Source: Brevibacterium daeguense
GTDB lineage: Bacteria > Actinomycetota > Actinomycetes > Actinomycetales > Brevibacteriaceae
Reading direction: 5' to 3'
Assembly (NCBI RefSeq): GCF_021729135.1
Contig: NZ_JAJTWW010000015.1
Coordinates: 62,001-126,000 of the forward strand
DNA: 64,000 bases
Part shown: positions 17,842 through 26,514 of the stretch, piece after piece
Numbering within the stretch: position 1 is the first letter of the stretch
Layout: the number at the start of each line of letters is the position of its first letter
The notes under the pieces: model-generated
The model's database searches: none
What the model was told of the DNA's origin: nothing
The model's input: the letters and a program-made list of their open reading frames with translations, nothing else
Translations under genes and position numbers: made by a program

Positions 17842-18825
17842 TCACCGAGGCGGGTGCGGCTCGTTGACCGGGTTGAGCGGCCTGCCGGTCTCCAGCAGCG
17901 CGATCGCGTTGCACGCCTGGACGAGCGGGTATTCGAGGGCGGTGCGTTCGGACAGGAAGCCGATGTGCGGCGTGACGATGACGTTCTCGTGGTGGACGAG
18001 TGAGGAGTCCTGGGACGGTGGTTCGACCGTCAGCACGTCCAGTGCGGCTCCGCCGAGCTGACCGGAGTCGAGCGCCCGGAGCAGAGCCGGCTCGTCGAGC
18101 AGCTCACCGCGGCTGACGTTGATGAGCTGCGCGCCGTGCGGCAGCAGTGCCAGCTGGTCGGCGGCCAGCAGTTTGTCGGTCTCCGGGGTGAGCGGCATGT
18201 GCAGCGACACGATCTCGCCGCCGCGCAACGCTTCCTCGAAGCCGACGAGGCGGATGCCGCGCGCCTCATCGTCGGGGGACAGCGCGTCGACGAACGGGTC
18301 GAACACCAGCACTTCGCGGAACACCGGTGCGGCGAGCCGCGCGAACTCGCGCCCGATCCTTCCGAACCCGATGACGCTGCACGTGGTCCCCGCCAGGTTC
18401 ATGGGCGTAGGCGCGGCATTCAACCGCCACTCTCCCCTGCGCACACCGGCATGGAAGCGGTGCACGCGCCGGCCCAGGTTCAGTGCCAACGCCAGCGTGT
18501 GCTCGGCCACCTCGCGGGTCGCGGCGCCGGGCACGTTCGTCACCCACACGCCCCTCCGCGCGGCGTGCTCGAGATCGACATTGTCGAACCCCATCGACAG
18601 CAGGGACAGGATCTGCACCTGGGGCAGCGCGTCGATCATCGCCGCGTCGACGGTCGCATATCCGACCATCAGGGCCGTGGCGTCCTGCGCCGCCTCAATG
18701 ATGACCTGATGATCGCGCGTTCCGAGCACCCGGACGTCCCACCCGTGCTCCTCGAGCATGGCGATTCCGGGCGCGATGTCGAGCTCGTCGTAGTCGGTGT
18801 AGACGGCTATCGGCGTGTGAGCCAC
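17842..18825 (-). CDS. D-isomer-specific 2-hydroxyacid dehydrogenase
   Basis: 327 aa from the GTG at 18825 (VAHTPIAVYTDYDELD), preceded by AGAGGAG at good spacing; the frame runs much further upstream through non-homologous sequence. NAD-binding motif GFGRIGREFARLA, substrate/NAD Arg in NVSRGELLDEPAL, catalytic Glu in VLTVEPP and catalytic His in TPHIGFLSERTAL are all present. It converts a 2-keto acid to a D-2-hydroxy acid or the reverse, and the exact substrate is unknown. It sits 140 bp downstream of the AsnC-type regulator and back to back with the transporter/amidohydrolase operon, so it probably handles an organic acid made there. Confidence 0.9.
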   Translation of the reverse strand: MAHTPIAVYTDYDELDIAPGIAMLEEHGWDVRVLGTRDHQVIIEAAQDATALMVGYATVDAAMIDALPQVQILSLLSMGFDNVDLEHAARRGVWVTNVPGAATREVAEHTLALALNLGRRVHRFHAGVRRGEWRLNAAPTPMNLAGTTCSVIGFGRIGREFARLAAPVFREVLVFDPFVDALSPDDEARGIRLVGFEEALRGGEIVSLHMPLTPETDKLLAADQLALLPHGAQLINVSRGELLDEPALLRALDSGQLGGAALDVLTVEPPSQDSSLVHHENVIVTPHIGFLSERTALEYPLVQACNAIALLETGRPLNPVNEPHPPR

Positions 18826-18857
18826 TGATCTCTCCTCTGAGTTCGAGCTGCAGCTGG

Positions 18858-18955
18858 TGCCGACGCTCATCTGTATCCGGGTGTCGGCCGATGCCGACGC
18901 TCGTCCGGGTCCTGGTGCCGGCGCCGGGCACGGCCGGCGCTCATCCGGGTGCCGG
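18858..18955. repeat. Imperfect triplicate of about 30 bp
   Basis: TGCCGACGCTCATCTGTATC at 18858, TGCCGACGCTCGTCCGGGTC at 18892 and GGCCGGCGCTCATCCGGGTG at 18932 head three related units, each closing in GTGCCGG or GTGTCGG. They fill the gap between the regulator stop and the dehydrogenase ribosome binding site, and so would be transcribed as an intercistronic leader. Confidence 0.6.
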
Positions 18956-18965
18956 CTGGTGCCCG

Positions 18966-19859
18966 TCAGAGCCGGCGCGTGTAGTCCTCTTTGATCGAAC
19001 GCAGGTGGGTCCAGCTCTCGATCCTGGCGATCTCCGGTCGTGCACGCAGCGATTCCAGGGTGTCGTAGAGCGCGGGAGGACTGGTCGCCTGGACCGTCAT
19101 GATCGCGTCGAACCGGCCGATCGTGGACACTGCGAACTCGACGAAGCTCTCCTCGGACAGCGACGGCAGGACGGCGCCGGCGTCTTCGTCGAGGGTCAGG
19201 CCGACACCGCAGGTGAGGACGTTGCCGAACCGGCCACGGCGCTGCACGACCACGATCTGCACGATTCGCGCCTCCAGCATCCGGTGCACTCGCGCGCGTG
19301 CAGCCGATGGTGACAGGCCGACCGCTGCGGCCAGCTCCTGCCACCCGGCCCTGCCGTCCGCCTGCAGTCGGCCCAGCAGCTGCCGATCGACATCGTCGAT
19401 CGGGATCCGCTCCAGCTTCTCGTGCTCGAGGTACCCCTTGTACACCCGCGAATAGATCACGGTGTCGATCCGCGCCACGTCGGGCTGCGAACGCACTTCG
19501 GCCAGCATCGTGTGGAGCTCCCGGTGCGTCCGGACCCGGACCTCCATGATGAAGTCGTAGCTGCCGGCGACGACCGACACCAGCACGCACTCGTCACGGG
19601 CGCTGACCAGATCGACGATCGGCTGGGTGGGTCCCTTCGCGGCAACGGAGACGTGCGCGATCACCTCGTGGCCGGAGAACTGCGGATGCACCGCCGCGAC
19701 GATGCGCAGGTCCTGCGCCTCGAGCAGGGTCTTCATCCGCTCGGCGACGACCGCGCGGGGGAAGCCGGTCGTCCGCGACAAGGACAGCACGCTGGCCCGC
19801 GGCTCCGCGCGCAGCGCGGCGATGAGAGCCTCGTCCATGGTCATGAGCGGATCAGACAT
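18966..19859 (-). CDS. Two-unit Lrp/AsnC-family transcriptional regulator
   Basis: 297 aa from the ATG at 19859, which follows AGGAGG by four bases; an earlier in-frame ATG at 19883 lacks this. Two AsnC units are fused. Each has a helix-turn-helix (LSRTTGFPRAVVAERMKTL, and QELAAAVGLSPSAARARVHR) followed by a ligand-binding RAM-type beta-alpha unit. Fused double AsnC proteins usually act as single-chain pseudo-dimers sensing amino acids or small effectors. It diverges from the operon at 20132 and is upstream of the 2-hydroxyacid dehydrogenase, so it most likely controls both sides. Confidence 0.88.
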   Translation of the reverse strand: MSDPLMTMDEALIAALRAEPRASVLSLSRTTGFPRAVVAERMKTLLEAQDLRIVAAVHPQFSGHEVIAHVSVAAKGPTQPIVDLVSARDECVLVSVVAGSYDFIMEVRVRTHRELHTMLAEVRSQPDVARIDTVIYSRVYKGYLEHEKLERIPIDDVDRQLLGRLQADGRAGWQELAAAVGLSPSAARARVHRMLEARIVQIVVVQRRGRFGNVLTCGVGLTLDEDAGAVLPSLSEESFVEFAVSTIGRFDAIMTVQATSPPALYDTLESLRARPEIARIESWTHLRSIKEDYTRRL

Positions 19860-20131
19860 GGCTCCTCCTCTTGAGATGCTCATTCTCTTTCACCGCCTTT
19901 CGGTGACGAGATCAGTCCACCCCGCGGAATGCAGATCAGCAGTTCGATCGAGCTTCTGAAGAAAACTATTGCGCAGTTGCCCATCAGTCGATCAATTCTG
20001 CGGCGTACTCCATTCTCAACGAATGAACTGTTTGTTTTCGTCCTTGTGCTCTCGTATGCTCTCACACATCGCTGCGGCGCACATCACATCACGTCACGCC
20101 GGCAGCACCGAAACCAAAGGCGGTATCACCC
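19860..20131. promoter_or_regulatory. AT-richer divergent control region
   Basis: This 272-bp region between the regulator and the transporter operon is visibly richer in A and T than its surroundings, for example GAATGAACTGTTTGTTTTCG near 20020-20040. It must contain both promoters and probably AsnC-type sites. I cannot name individual boxes with confidence. A GGCGGTATCACC stretch precedes the transporter start. Confidence 0.5.
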
Positions 20132-21478
20132 ATGAGCACCCTCCAGGCCACGCCGGAGTTCAGCCACAGGCGCGCCATTCGCGCGGGCTTCGCATCCTTC
20201 GTCGGAACGTCGGTCGAGTTCTTCGACTTCTACATCTTCGCCACCGCGGCAGCCCTCGTGTTCGGGCCGCTGTTCTTCCCTGACGCCGATCCCGTCACCG
20301 GCGTGCTGGCGTCGTTCGCCACCTACGCGGTCGGGTTCCTGTTCCGGCCGCTCGGCGGAATCATCTTCGGCCATATCGGAGACCGGATCGGCCGTCAGCG
20401 CTCACTCGTGCTGACCCTGCTCCTGATGGGAGTCGGCACCACCCTGGTCGGCGTGCTCCCCACCTTCGAGACGGCCGGCATCTGGGCGCCGATCCTGCTC
20501 ATCTTCCTCCGCGCGCTGCAGGGCCTGGCCGTCGGCGGCGAGTGGGGCGGAGCCGTGCTGATGTCGGTCGAGAACGCGCCCGATCGCTTCAAGGGCCTCT
20601 ACGGCTCCTTCCCGCAGCTCGGGAACCCCATGGGCGCGCTGATGGCTTCGGGAATCTTCGCCCTGCTGACGATCAACGGGCAGGATTTCCTGCTGGACGG
20701 CGGATGGCGCATTCCGTTCCTGCTGTCGGCCGTGCTGATCGCCGTCGGCTTCTGGGTCCGCTACACCGTCGAGGAGACTCCCGTCTTCCAGGCCGAGGTG
20801 GCAGAGGGCAACATCCAGAAGTTCCCGCTCAAGGTCGCCGTGCAGAAGAACTGGCGGGCGATCCTGCTGGGCATGGGCCTGATCCCCATCTCCACCGGCG
20901 GCTACTACATCGTCACCACCTTCGCCACCACCTACGGCACGGAGCCCTCGTTCGGCGTGGGCATCACCGCCAACGACATGCTCAACGTGCTGTCGGTCGC
21001 CGCGCTGGCGGAGCTGATCTCCACGATCTTCATCGGGGTGCTCGCCGACAAGATCGGACGCAAGACCGCGATGCTCGGAGGCCTGCTCCTCACCGGCGGG
21101 CTCGTGATCCCGATGTTCCTGACCATGTCCCCGGACAACCTGCTGCTGATGTTCATCCTGTTCTCGTTCGCCCGGGTGGCGATGAACGGCGCATGGGCCC
21201 CACTGGGCGCGATCATGGCGCAGATGTTCGAACCGGAGTCGCGCCAGACGAGCCTGTCGGTGTCCTACAGCTTCGGCAACGCGATCTGGGCCGGCTTCTC
21301 CCCGCTGGTGGCGACGTGGCTGTACCAGCAGACCGGATCGGTCTGGTCCGTCATCGCCATGTTCCTCATCATGACCGCGATCAGCGTGGTCTGCCTGATC
21401 GCGGCGCCTCAGAAGAAGGACCCCGTGCTGGAGGAAGCGGACCCGCGGCTTCCCCGGGTCGAAGTGAAAGGAGCCTGA
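20132..21478 (+). CDS. MFS transporter, metabolite:H+ symporter (MHS) family
   Basis: 448 aa, twelve TM helices. Signatures include SFVGTSVEFFDFYIFATAAA, FGHIGDRIGRQRSLVLTL, RALQGLAVGGEWGGAVLMSV and DGGWRIPFLLS. It is the first gene of a four-gene operon, with only two bases to the next start. MHS proteins carry carboxylates or zwitterionic compounds with protons. Here the likely cargo is the substrate of the two following hydrolases. Confidence 0.9.
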   Translation: MSTLQATPEFSHRRAIRAGFASFVGTSVEFFDFYIFATAAALVFGPLFFPDADPVTGVLASFATYAVGFLFRPLGGIIFGHIGDRIGRQRSLVLTLLLMGVGTTLVGVLPTFETAGIWAPILLIFLRALQGLAVGGEWGGAVLMSVENAPDRFKGLYGSFPQLGNPMGALMASGIFALLTINGQDFLLDGGWRIPFLLSAVLIAVGFWVRYTVEETPVFQAEVAEGNIQKFPLKVAVQKNWRAILLGMGLIPISTGGYYIVTTFATTYGTEPSFGVGITANDMLNVLSVAALAELISTIFIGVLADKIGRKTAMLGGLLLTGGLVIPMFLTMSPDNLLLMFILFSFARVAMNGAWAPLGAIMAQMFEPESRQTSLSVSYSFGNAIWAGFSPLVATWLYQQTGSVWSVIAMFLIMTAISVVCLIAAPQKKDPVLEEADPRLPRVEVKGA

Positions 21479-21480
21479 AC

Positions 21481-23157
21481 GTGCGGAAGATCCGGACATT
21501 CGACGAATCCCGCGGTGATTGGTCGCCTCTGCTCATCGAGGCGGGAACCGTGCTCACCGGTGACCGGGACCGGCCCGAGGCGAGCGCCCTGCTCGTGGCC
21601 GGCGAGCGGATCGCCGCCGTCGGGAACGCGGAGGAGTGCCAGGCGGCAGCCGGAGCGCTGGGCCTTGGCCGGCCGCGCCGCCTCGAGCTCGGCGACGTCA
21701 CGGTGGTGCCGGGGTTCATCGACCCGCACGCGCACCCCCTCATGCACGGCCAGATGCAGACCTGGGTGGACTGCGGACCCGCACGGGCGAAGTCGATACC
21801 GGAGATCGTCGCGCTGCTGCGGGAGCGCGCGCGGACGACGCCCGGCGACGGGCCGATCCGCGGCTACGGGTACGAGCATCGCAACCTCGCGGAGGGGCGC
21901 CACCCCACGCGGCACGAGCTGGATGCGGTGTCGACCACCCGCGAGGTGTACCTGATGAACGCCTCCGGGCACGGCGGCGTGGTCAACAGCTGCACGCTCG
22001 CCAAGCACGGCGTCACGTGCGACACCCCGAATCCGCCCGGCGGCGAATTCTTCCGCGACAGCGCCGGAGACCTCACCGGCGAGCTGTCGGATGCCGCCTG
22101 CAACATCCTCACCGGGGTCGACGGAGTGAAGGTGGGCAATCACGGCCCCAACCTGCACCTCGGCGACAGCATCGAGGAGCACATCGAGCAGCTGCACACG
22201 GCGCAGGAGTCGTTCCTGCGCGGTGGAGTCACTGCGGTCGGGGACGCGCAGGTGTCCCGGCGCGAATTCGACATGTACCTCCGCCTCGCCGAATCCGGCG
22301 ACCTCAAGATCCGGTACTCCATGTACTTCCTGTCCCATCTGCTCGACGAGGGCCTGGAGATCGGGATGCGGGGGGCCTTCGGCAACGGCTACCTGAGCTT
22401 CGCCGGCTTCAAGTTCTACGCCGACGGCACCCTCGGGGGCTGGACCGCGTACTTCCCCGACGGCTACGCGGGCGACCCCTGCCGCACCGGGATGCTGTAC
22501 CACGAGCCCGCCGAGTACACCGAGCTGGTGACGCGGGCCCACGCCGCAGGTCTGCAGACCGCGACCCACGCGCAGTCGCCCGATGCGATCGAGATGGTGG
22601 TCAGCGCCATCGAGCAGGCGCAGGCCGCGCACCCGCGCGAGGACGCCCGGCACCGGATCGAGCACTGCGGGCTGCCCACGCCCCAGCAGATCACCCGCTT
22701 CAAGGAGCTGGGCATCTATCCCGTCAACCAGACCCAGCACTACTACAACTGGGGCGAGGGCGTGGTGGATGCGATCGGCACGCCCGGGGAGCGCTTCAAC
22801 CCGCTCGGTGAGTTCCTGCGCGCCGGGGTGCCCATCACCCTGAGCTCCGACGCGCCCGTCGCGGAACCGCGCCCGCTCGAGGCGATCCAGACCGCCGTCA
22901 CCCGCACCACCCGCAATGGGCACCGGCTGGGCGCCGACGACCTGCGGGTCTCGGTGGCGGAGGCCTTCCGCGGGCACACCCTCGCCGGGGCGCACGTGCT
23001 CGGCCGCGAAGACGATCTGGGTTCGCTGAGCGCGGGCAAGCGGGCCGATTTCGCGGTTCTGGGAGACAATCCGTTCGAGGTGGATCCCGAGGCGATCCAC
23101 GCGATTCCCGTGTCGGAGACATGGGTGGGCGGACAGCGACAGTTCGCCGCGCAGTGA
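21481..23157 (+). CDS. YtcJ-like amidohydrolase (amidohydrolase family 3)
   Basis: 558 aa from the GTG at 21481, with AAAGGAG overlapping the end of the transporter gene. GFIDPHAHPLMHG carries the HxH metal pair. FKFYADGTLGGWTAYF follows the YtcJ pattern DG..GSRTA. Later metal ligands are in THAQSPDAIE and HRIEHCGLP, and the catalytic Asp is in ITLSSDAPVAEPRPLEA. AGKRADFAVLGDNPF is the usual closing beta-sandwich. Family members hydrolyse amide or formamide bonds in metal-dependent fashion. The substrate is unknown; it is co-transcribed with a ThDP enzyme and an M20 hydrolase. Confidence 0.88.
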   Translation: MRKIRTFDESRGDWSPLLIEAGTVLTGDRDRPEASALLVAGERIAAVGNAEECQAAAGALGLGRPRRLELGDVTVVPGFIDPHAHPLMHGQMQTWVDCGPARAKSIPEIVALLRERARTTPGDGPIRGYGYEHRNLAEGRHPTRHELDAVSTTREVYLMNASGHGGVVNSCTLAKHGVTCDTPNPPGGEFFRDSAGDLTGELSDAACNILTGVDGVKVGNHGPNLHLGDSIEEHIEQLHTAQESFLRGGVTAVGDAQVSRREFDMYLRLAESGDLKIRYSMYFLSHLLDEGLEIGMRGAFGNGYLSFAGFKFYADGTLGGWTAYFPDGYAGDPCRTGMLYHEPAEYTELVTRAHAAGLQTATHAQSPDAIEMVVSAIEQAQAAHPREDARHRIEHCGLPTPQQITRFKELGIYPVNQTQHYYNWGEGVVDAIGTPGERFNPLGEFLRAGVPITLSSDAPVAEPRPLEAIQTAVTRTTRNGHRLGADDLRVSVAEAFRGHTLAGAHVLGREDDLGSLSAGKRADFAVLGDNPFEVDPEAIHAIPVSETWVGGQRQFAAQ

Positions 23158-23166
23158 GGAGCAGGA

Positions 23167-24828
23167 ATGACTGAGACGCAGAAGACCGGGACCGCCGTGG
23201 ACACCGACAGCATCGTCACCGCGAACGTCGGACGCGATGTGCTGCGGGTGCTGCGCGGGTACGGCATCGACACCGTGTTCGGCATCGCCGGCACGCACAA
23301 CCTCGAGTTCTACCGGCACCTGCCGGAGCTCGGGTTTCGCGAGGTGACCACCCGCCACGAGCAGGGAGCCGGCTTCGCGGCCGGCGGCTGGTCCCTCCAG
23401 ACTGGGCTGCCCGGTGTCGTCATCACCACGTCGGGTCCGGGCCTGCTCAATGTGCTCTCCAGTGTGGCGACCGCGTACGCGGAGTCGCGCCCGCTCGTCG
23501 TCCTCACCCCGGGCCCGCCGCGGGGCGAGGAGTTCGCCGACATCGGCTCGCTCCACGAGACGAAGGACAGCGAGGCGGCCGCGGCTGCCGTCGCGGCGTG
23601 GGCGCGCCGGGTGAGCTCCGGGCAGGAGGCGGTGGACGCGGTCCACGAGGCGTTCGGCCTGTTCCGCACCGGCCGCCCCCGTCCCGTCGTGATCGAGATC
23701 CCGCTGGACGTGCTCGAGGGGCCCAGCGACTGTGCGCCCGAACAGCTCGAACCCGTCGCCGCCCCCGCGCCTGCCGAAGGCGACGCGGAGCTCATCGCGG
23801 CTGCCGCCCGGCTGTTGGAGTCGGCCGAGTCCCCGGTGATCCTCGCCGGCGGCGGATCGCTGAGCGCCGCAGCCGACGTCCGCGCGCTGGCCGAGCGCCT
23901 CGGGGCGCCTGTGCTCACCACGCTCAACGGGCGCGGAGTCATCCCCGAGTCCCACCCGCTCGCGCTGGGGGCCACGCTGCGGATGCAGGCCGCCGCCGAG
24001 CTTGCCGACTCCGCGGACGTGCTGCTGGTGATCGGATCCAAGGTCGGGGTAGCCGAGCTCTGGACGGGGCCGCTGCGCCCGCGCGGCTCGGTGATCCGCG
24101 TCGACCGCATCGAATCCCAGCTGACGAAGAACCTGCCCGCCGCGATCGGGATCCGGGGCGATTCCCGCGCGGTCCTTCCCGCCCTCCTCGAACTCATCGG
24201 CACGCCCGAGGCGGACCTCGACGCCCGGGCGGCGCGCGCCGCGGAAGCTCGGGAGCGGATCGAGCGGGAATCGCGCGCGGCGCACCCGGAGATCGTGGAG
24301 CTGTGCGACGACATCGCGGCCGCGGTCCCCGATGACGTCATCCTCGGGGGCGACTCCTCCCAGGTGTGCTACTACGGCACCGCGAACCACGTGCCGGTCC
24401 AGCACCCGAACTCGTATCTGTACATGGCCGCTCACGCGACCCTCGGGTTCGGCCTGCCGGCCTCGATCGGTGCCAAGCTCGCGGCGCCTCGGCGGCCCGT
24501 GGTCGCGGTGATCGGCGACGGGGCGCTGATGTTCTCGATCCAGGAACTCGTCACGGCGCGCCAGGAGAACCTCGACCTCGTCGTGGTGTGCGTCGACAAC
24601 GGCGGGTACCAGGAGATCGAGGAGAACGAGGGCAGCCGGGGCATCCCGCCCATCGGGGTGAGGCTGACGCAGCCGGACTGGGCGCAGCTCGCGGCGGCGT
24701 GCGGTTGGAACGGCACCGACATCGCGGACCGGCGCGAGCTCACCCCGGCGCTGCGCTCCGCGCTGGACCGGGGCGGGCTGCACTTCATCCACGTTCCGTT
24801 CGCGCTCTACCACTCGAAGGACGGCTGA
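23167..24828 (+). CDS. Thiamine-diphosphate-dependent enzyme (acetolactate synthase/decarboxylase-like)
   Basis: 553 aa. The three-domain ThDP layout is visible. In the PYR domain the catalytic Glu is in TTRHEQGAGFAAGG, and TTSGPGLLNVLS follows. The central domain has SPVILAGGGS. In the PP domain the ThDP/Mg motif is VIGDGALMFSIQEL up to CVDNGGY. It resembles large-subunit acetolactate synthase relatives and benzoylformate or oxalyl-type decarboxylases used in catabolic clusters. It probably acts on a 2-keto acid released by the adjacent hydrolases. No small regulatory subunit is nearby, which argues against branched-chain amino-acid biosynthesis. Confidence 0.88.
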   Translation: MTETQKTGTAVDTDSIVTANVGRDVLRVLRGYGIDTVFGIAGTHNLEFYRHLPELGFREVTTRHEQGAGFAAGGWSLQTGLPGVVITTSGPGLLNVLSSVATAYAESRPLVVLTPGPPRGEEFADIGSLHETKDSEAAAAAVAAWARRVSSGQEAVDAVHEAFGLFRTGRPRPVVIEIPLDVLEGPSDCAPEQLEPVAAPAPAEGDAELIAAAARLLESAESPVILAGGGSLSAAADVRALAERLGAPVLTTLNGRGVIPESHPLALGATLRMQAAAELADSADVLLVIGSKVGVAELWTGPLRPRGSVIRVDRIESQLTKNLPAAIGIRGDSRAVLPALLELIGTPEADLDARAARAAEARERIERESRAAHPEIVELCDDIAAAVPDDVILGGDSSQVCYYGTANHVPVQHPNSYLYMAAHATLGFGLPASIGAKLAAPRRPVVAVIGDGALMFSIQELVTARQENLDLVVVCVDNGGYQEIEENEGSRGIPPIGVRLTQPDWAQLAAACGWNGTDIADRRELTPALRSALDRGGLHFIHVPFALYHSKDG

Positions 24829-24830
24829 AC

Positions 24831-26417
24831 ATGCAGAAGACCGACGCTGCGGTGAAGGCCACCGCGCAGGCGTGGATCGACGAGAATCTCTCCGAGCTGT
24901 CCGCCTGGCACCAGCACATCTGGCACCTCGGCGAGCCGGCATGGCGCGAGCACGAATCCGCGGCGTGGTACGTCGAGCTGCTCCGCAGCCGGGGATTCAC
25001 GGTCGAAGCGGCCTCCGGCGGCATGCCCACCGCGTTCTGCGCCGAGTGGAGCAACGGGGACGGCCCGACCCTGCTGACCTACGCGGAATACGACGCGGTG
25101 CCGGGCAACTGCCAGGCCGCCGGGACCCGGGCGGCGCCTCGGGAGGGACTGCCGGCGGACGCGCCGGGGCACACCGACCCCCACTCGGCGCTGGGCATCT
25201 CGACCCTGGCCGGGCTGCTGGCCGCCCAGCACGCGATGCGCGAGCACGGGATCCCCGGCACGCTGCGCTACACCGGCGAGCCCGCGGAGAAGATGCACGG
25301 GTCGAAGGTCGTGCACGGACTGCAGGGGTACTACGACTCCGCGGATGCCATCGTCAGCTTCCACCCGTTCTACATGCTGCCGCTGTGCAACACCGCCCGG
25401 TGGGACACGCAGTGCGGCGCCTACTACTCCAAGGTCTACGAGTTCATCTGCGACGAGCCGGAGACCTGGCAGCTGTCGGCGAACCCGAACTCGCCGATCC
25501 CGGCATCCCATTCCGCCGCCCGGGCGCCGGGCGCCAACATCGCGCTGCTCCAGATGCATTCGGCGTCGCGGACCATGCAGGATGCGATGCTGCCCAGCGT
25601 GGGCGGGTGGAGCCTGTCGGATGCCATTCTCGCCTCGGGGCAGGCCACCGCCGACAACCTGCCGGCGCGCGTCTCCCGCATCCAGTACTCCTGGCGCACG
25701 CCGGACATCGAGATGGCCGAGCACGTGCTGGCGGTGCTGGACCGGAACGCTCAGCACGCCGCGCAGATGGCGCACTGCCGCGTCGAGGAGACCTGGGTCG
25801 CCCGCTCGCGGCCCGGCCTGACCAACCACGCCCTCGCCGAGGTGCTCTTCCGCAATCTCGAGCAGGTGGGCGCGCCCGCCTATGGCGACGAGGCCGTCGA
25901 GGCGGCACAGGACATCCAGCGGCAGCTGGGGATCGCGCCGATGGCGAAGCCGTACCTCGACGAGTGCGAGCAGCTGATCTCGCCGCAGGACGCGGAGGCC
26001 GCCCTGCGGAGCGAGATGCCCGCGTGGCAGCGGAACTGGACCAGCGACGACTACGTCGAGATGACCCATTACGCGCCGACGGTGCGGTTCTACGTCTCCC
26101 GTCCCGCGCTCAAGCCCGCGCCGGGGCGCGGTGCCTACCCGGCGTGGGTGATGAACGCGCTCGGCGGGATCCCGGCCGCCATCGATCCCACCATCGAGGT
26201 GGCGGGGAAGACGATCGCCGGCACCTTCCTGGAGCTGCTGCTCGACGGGGAGTCGCTCGGCCGCGCGCAGGAGGAGTTCGAGCAGCGGAAGGCCGAAGCC
26301 GGCCTGGAACCGCTGCTGCCCGCCGACTTCACCCCGCCCACCGACCTCCCCTGGCCGGAGTACGTCTACGACAGCGCCGGTTCCCGCCGCTGGCTGAGCG
26401 CGGGCTCACGGGGGTAG
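24831..26417 (+). CDS. M20-family amidohydrolase (AbgB-like)
   Basis: 528 aa from the ATG at 24831, two bases after the previous stop. N-terminal HQHIWHLGEPAWREHESA, YAEYDAVPGN, STLAGLLAAQHAMRE and TGEPAEKMHGSKVVHG follow the p-aminobenzoyl-glutamate hydrolase B pattern. The usual GCGHN metal motif is replaced by HTDPHSALGIS, so the metal site differs. TMQDAMLPSVGGWSLSDAI and the C-terminal KPYLDECEQL are not in the best-known relatives. It probably cleaves an amide bond in the pathway encoded by this operon. Compared with about 480 aa for AbgB it is slightly long. Confidence 0.8.
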   Translation: MQKTDAAVKATAQAWIDENLSELSAWHQHIWHLGEPAWREHESAAWYVELLRSRGFTVEAASGGMPTAFCAEWSNGDGPTLLTYAEYDAVPGNCQAAGTRAAPREGLPADAPGHTDPHSALGISTLAGLLAAQHAMREHGIPGTLRYTGEPAEKMHGSKVVHGLQGYYDSADAIVSFHPFYMLPLCNTARWDTQCGAYYSKVYEFICDEPETWQLSANPNSPIPASHSAARAPGANIALLQMHSASRTMQDAMLPSVGGWSLSDAILASGQATADNLPARVSRIQYSWRTPDIEMAEHVLAVLDRNAQHAAQMAHCRVEETWVARSRPGLTNHALAEVLFRNLEQVGAPAYGDEAVEAAQDIQRQLGIAPMAKPYLDECEQLISPQDAEAALRSEMPAWQRNWTSDDYVEMTHYAPTVRFYVSRPALKPAPGRGAYPAWVMNALGGIPAAIDPTIEVAGKTIAGTFLELLLDGESLGRAQEEFEQRKAEAGLEPLLPADFTPPTDLPWPEYVYDSAGSRRWLSAGSRG

Positions 26418-26514
26418 TCGGGGCATGGGGCACGAGGTCGCCGGCGCCTTGGGAGCTGCGGGCGCCTCGGGTCCGGCGCCTCGGCCAATGTCCGGTGCCT
26501 CGCCGGTCCCGCCT

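Noticed and set aside
23167..24828. Biosynthetic acetolactate synthase large subunit (ilvB)
   Set aside because: No ilvN or ilvC nearby, and the gene is embedded between catabolic hydrolases; a general ThDP-enzyme call is safer.
21409..24942. Very long minus-strand open frame of over 1100 codons opposite the catabolic operon
   Set aside because: It is antisense to three well-supported genes, has Arg/Gly/Asp-rich shadow composition and matches no family. High GC leaves such frames open by chance.
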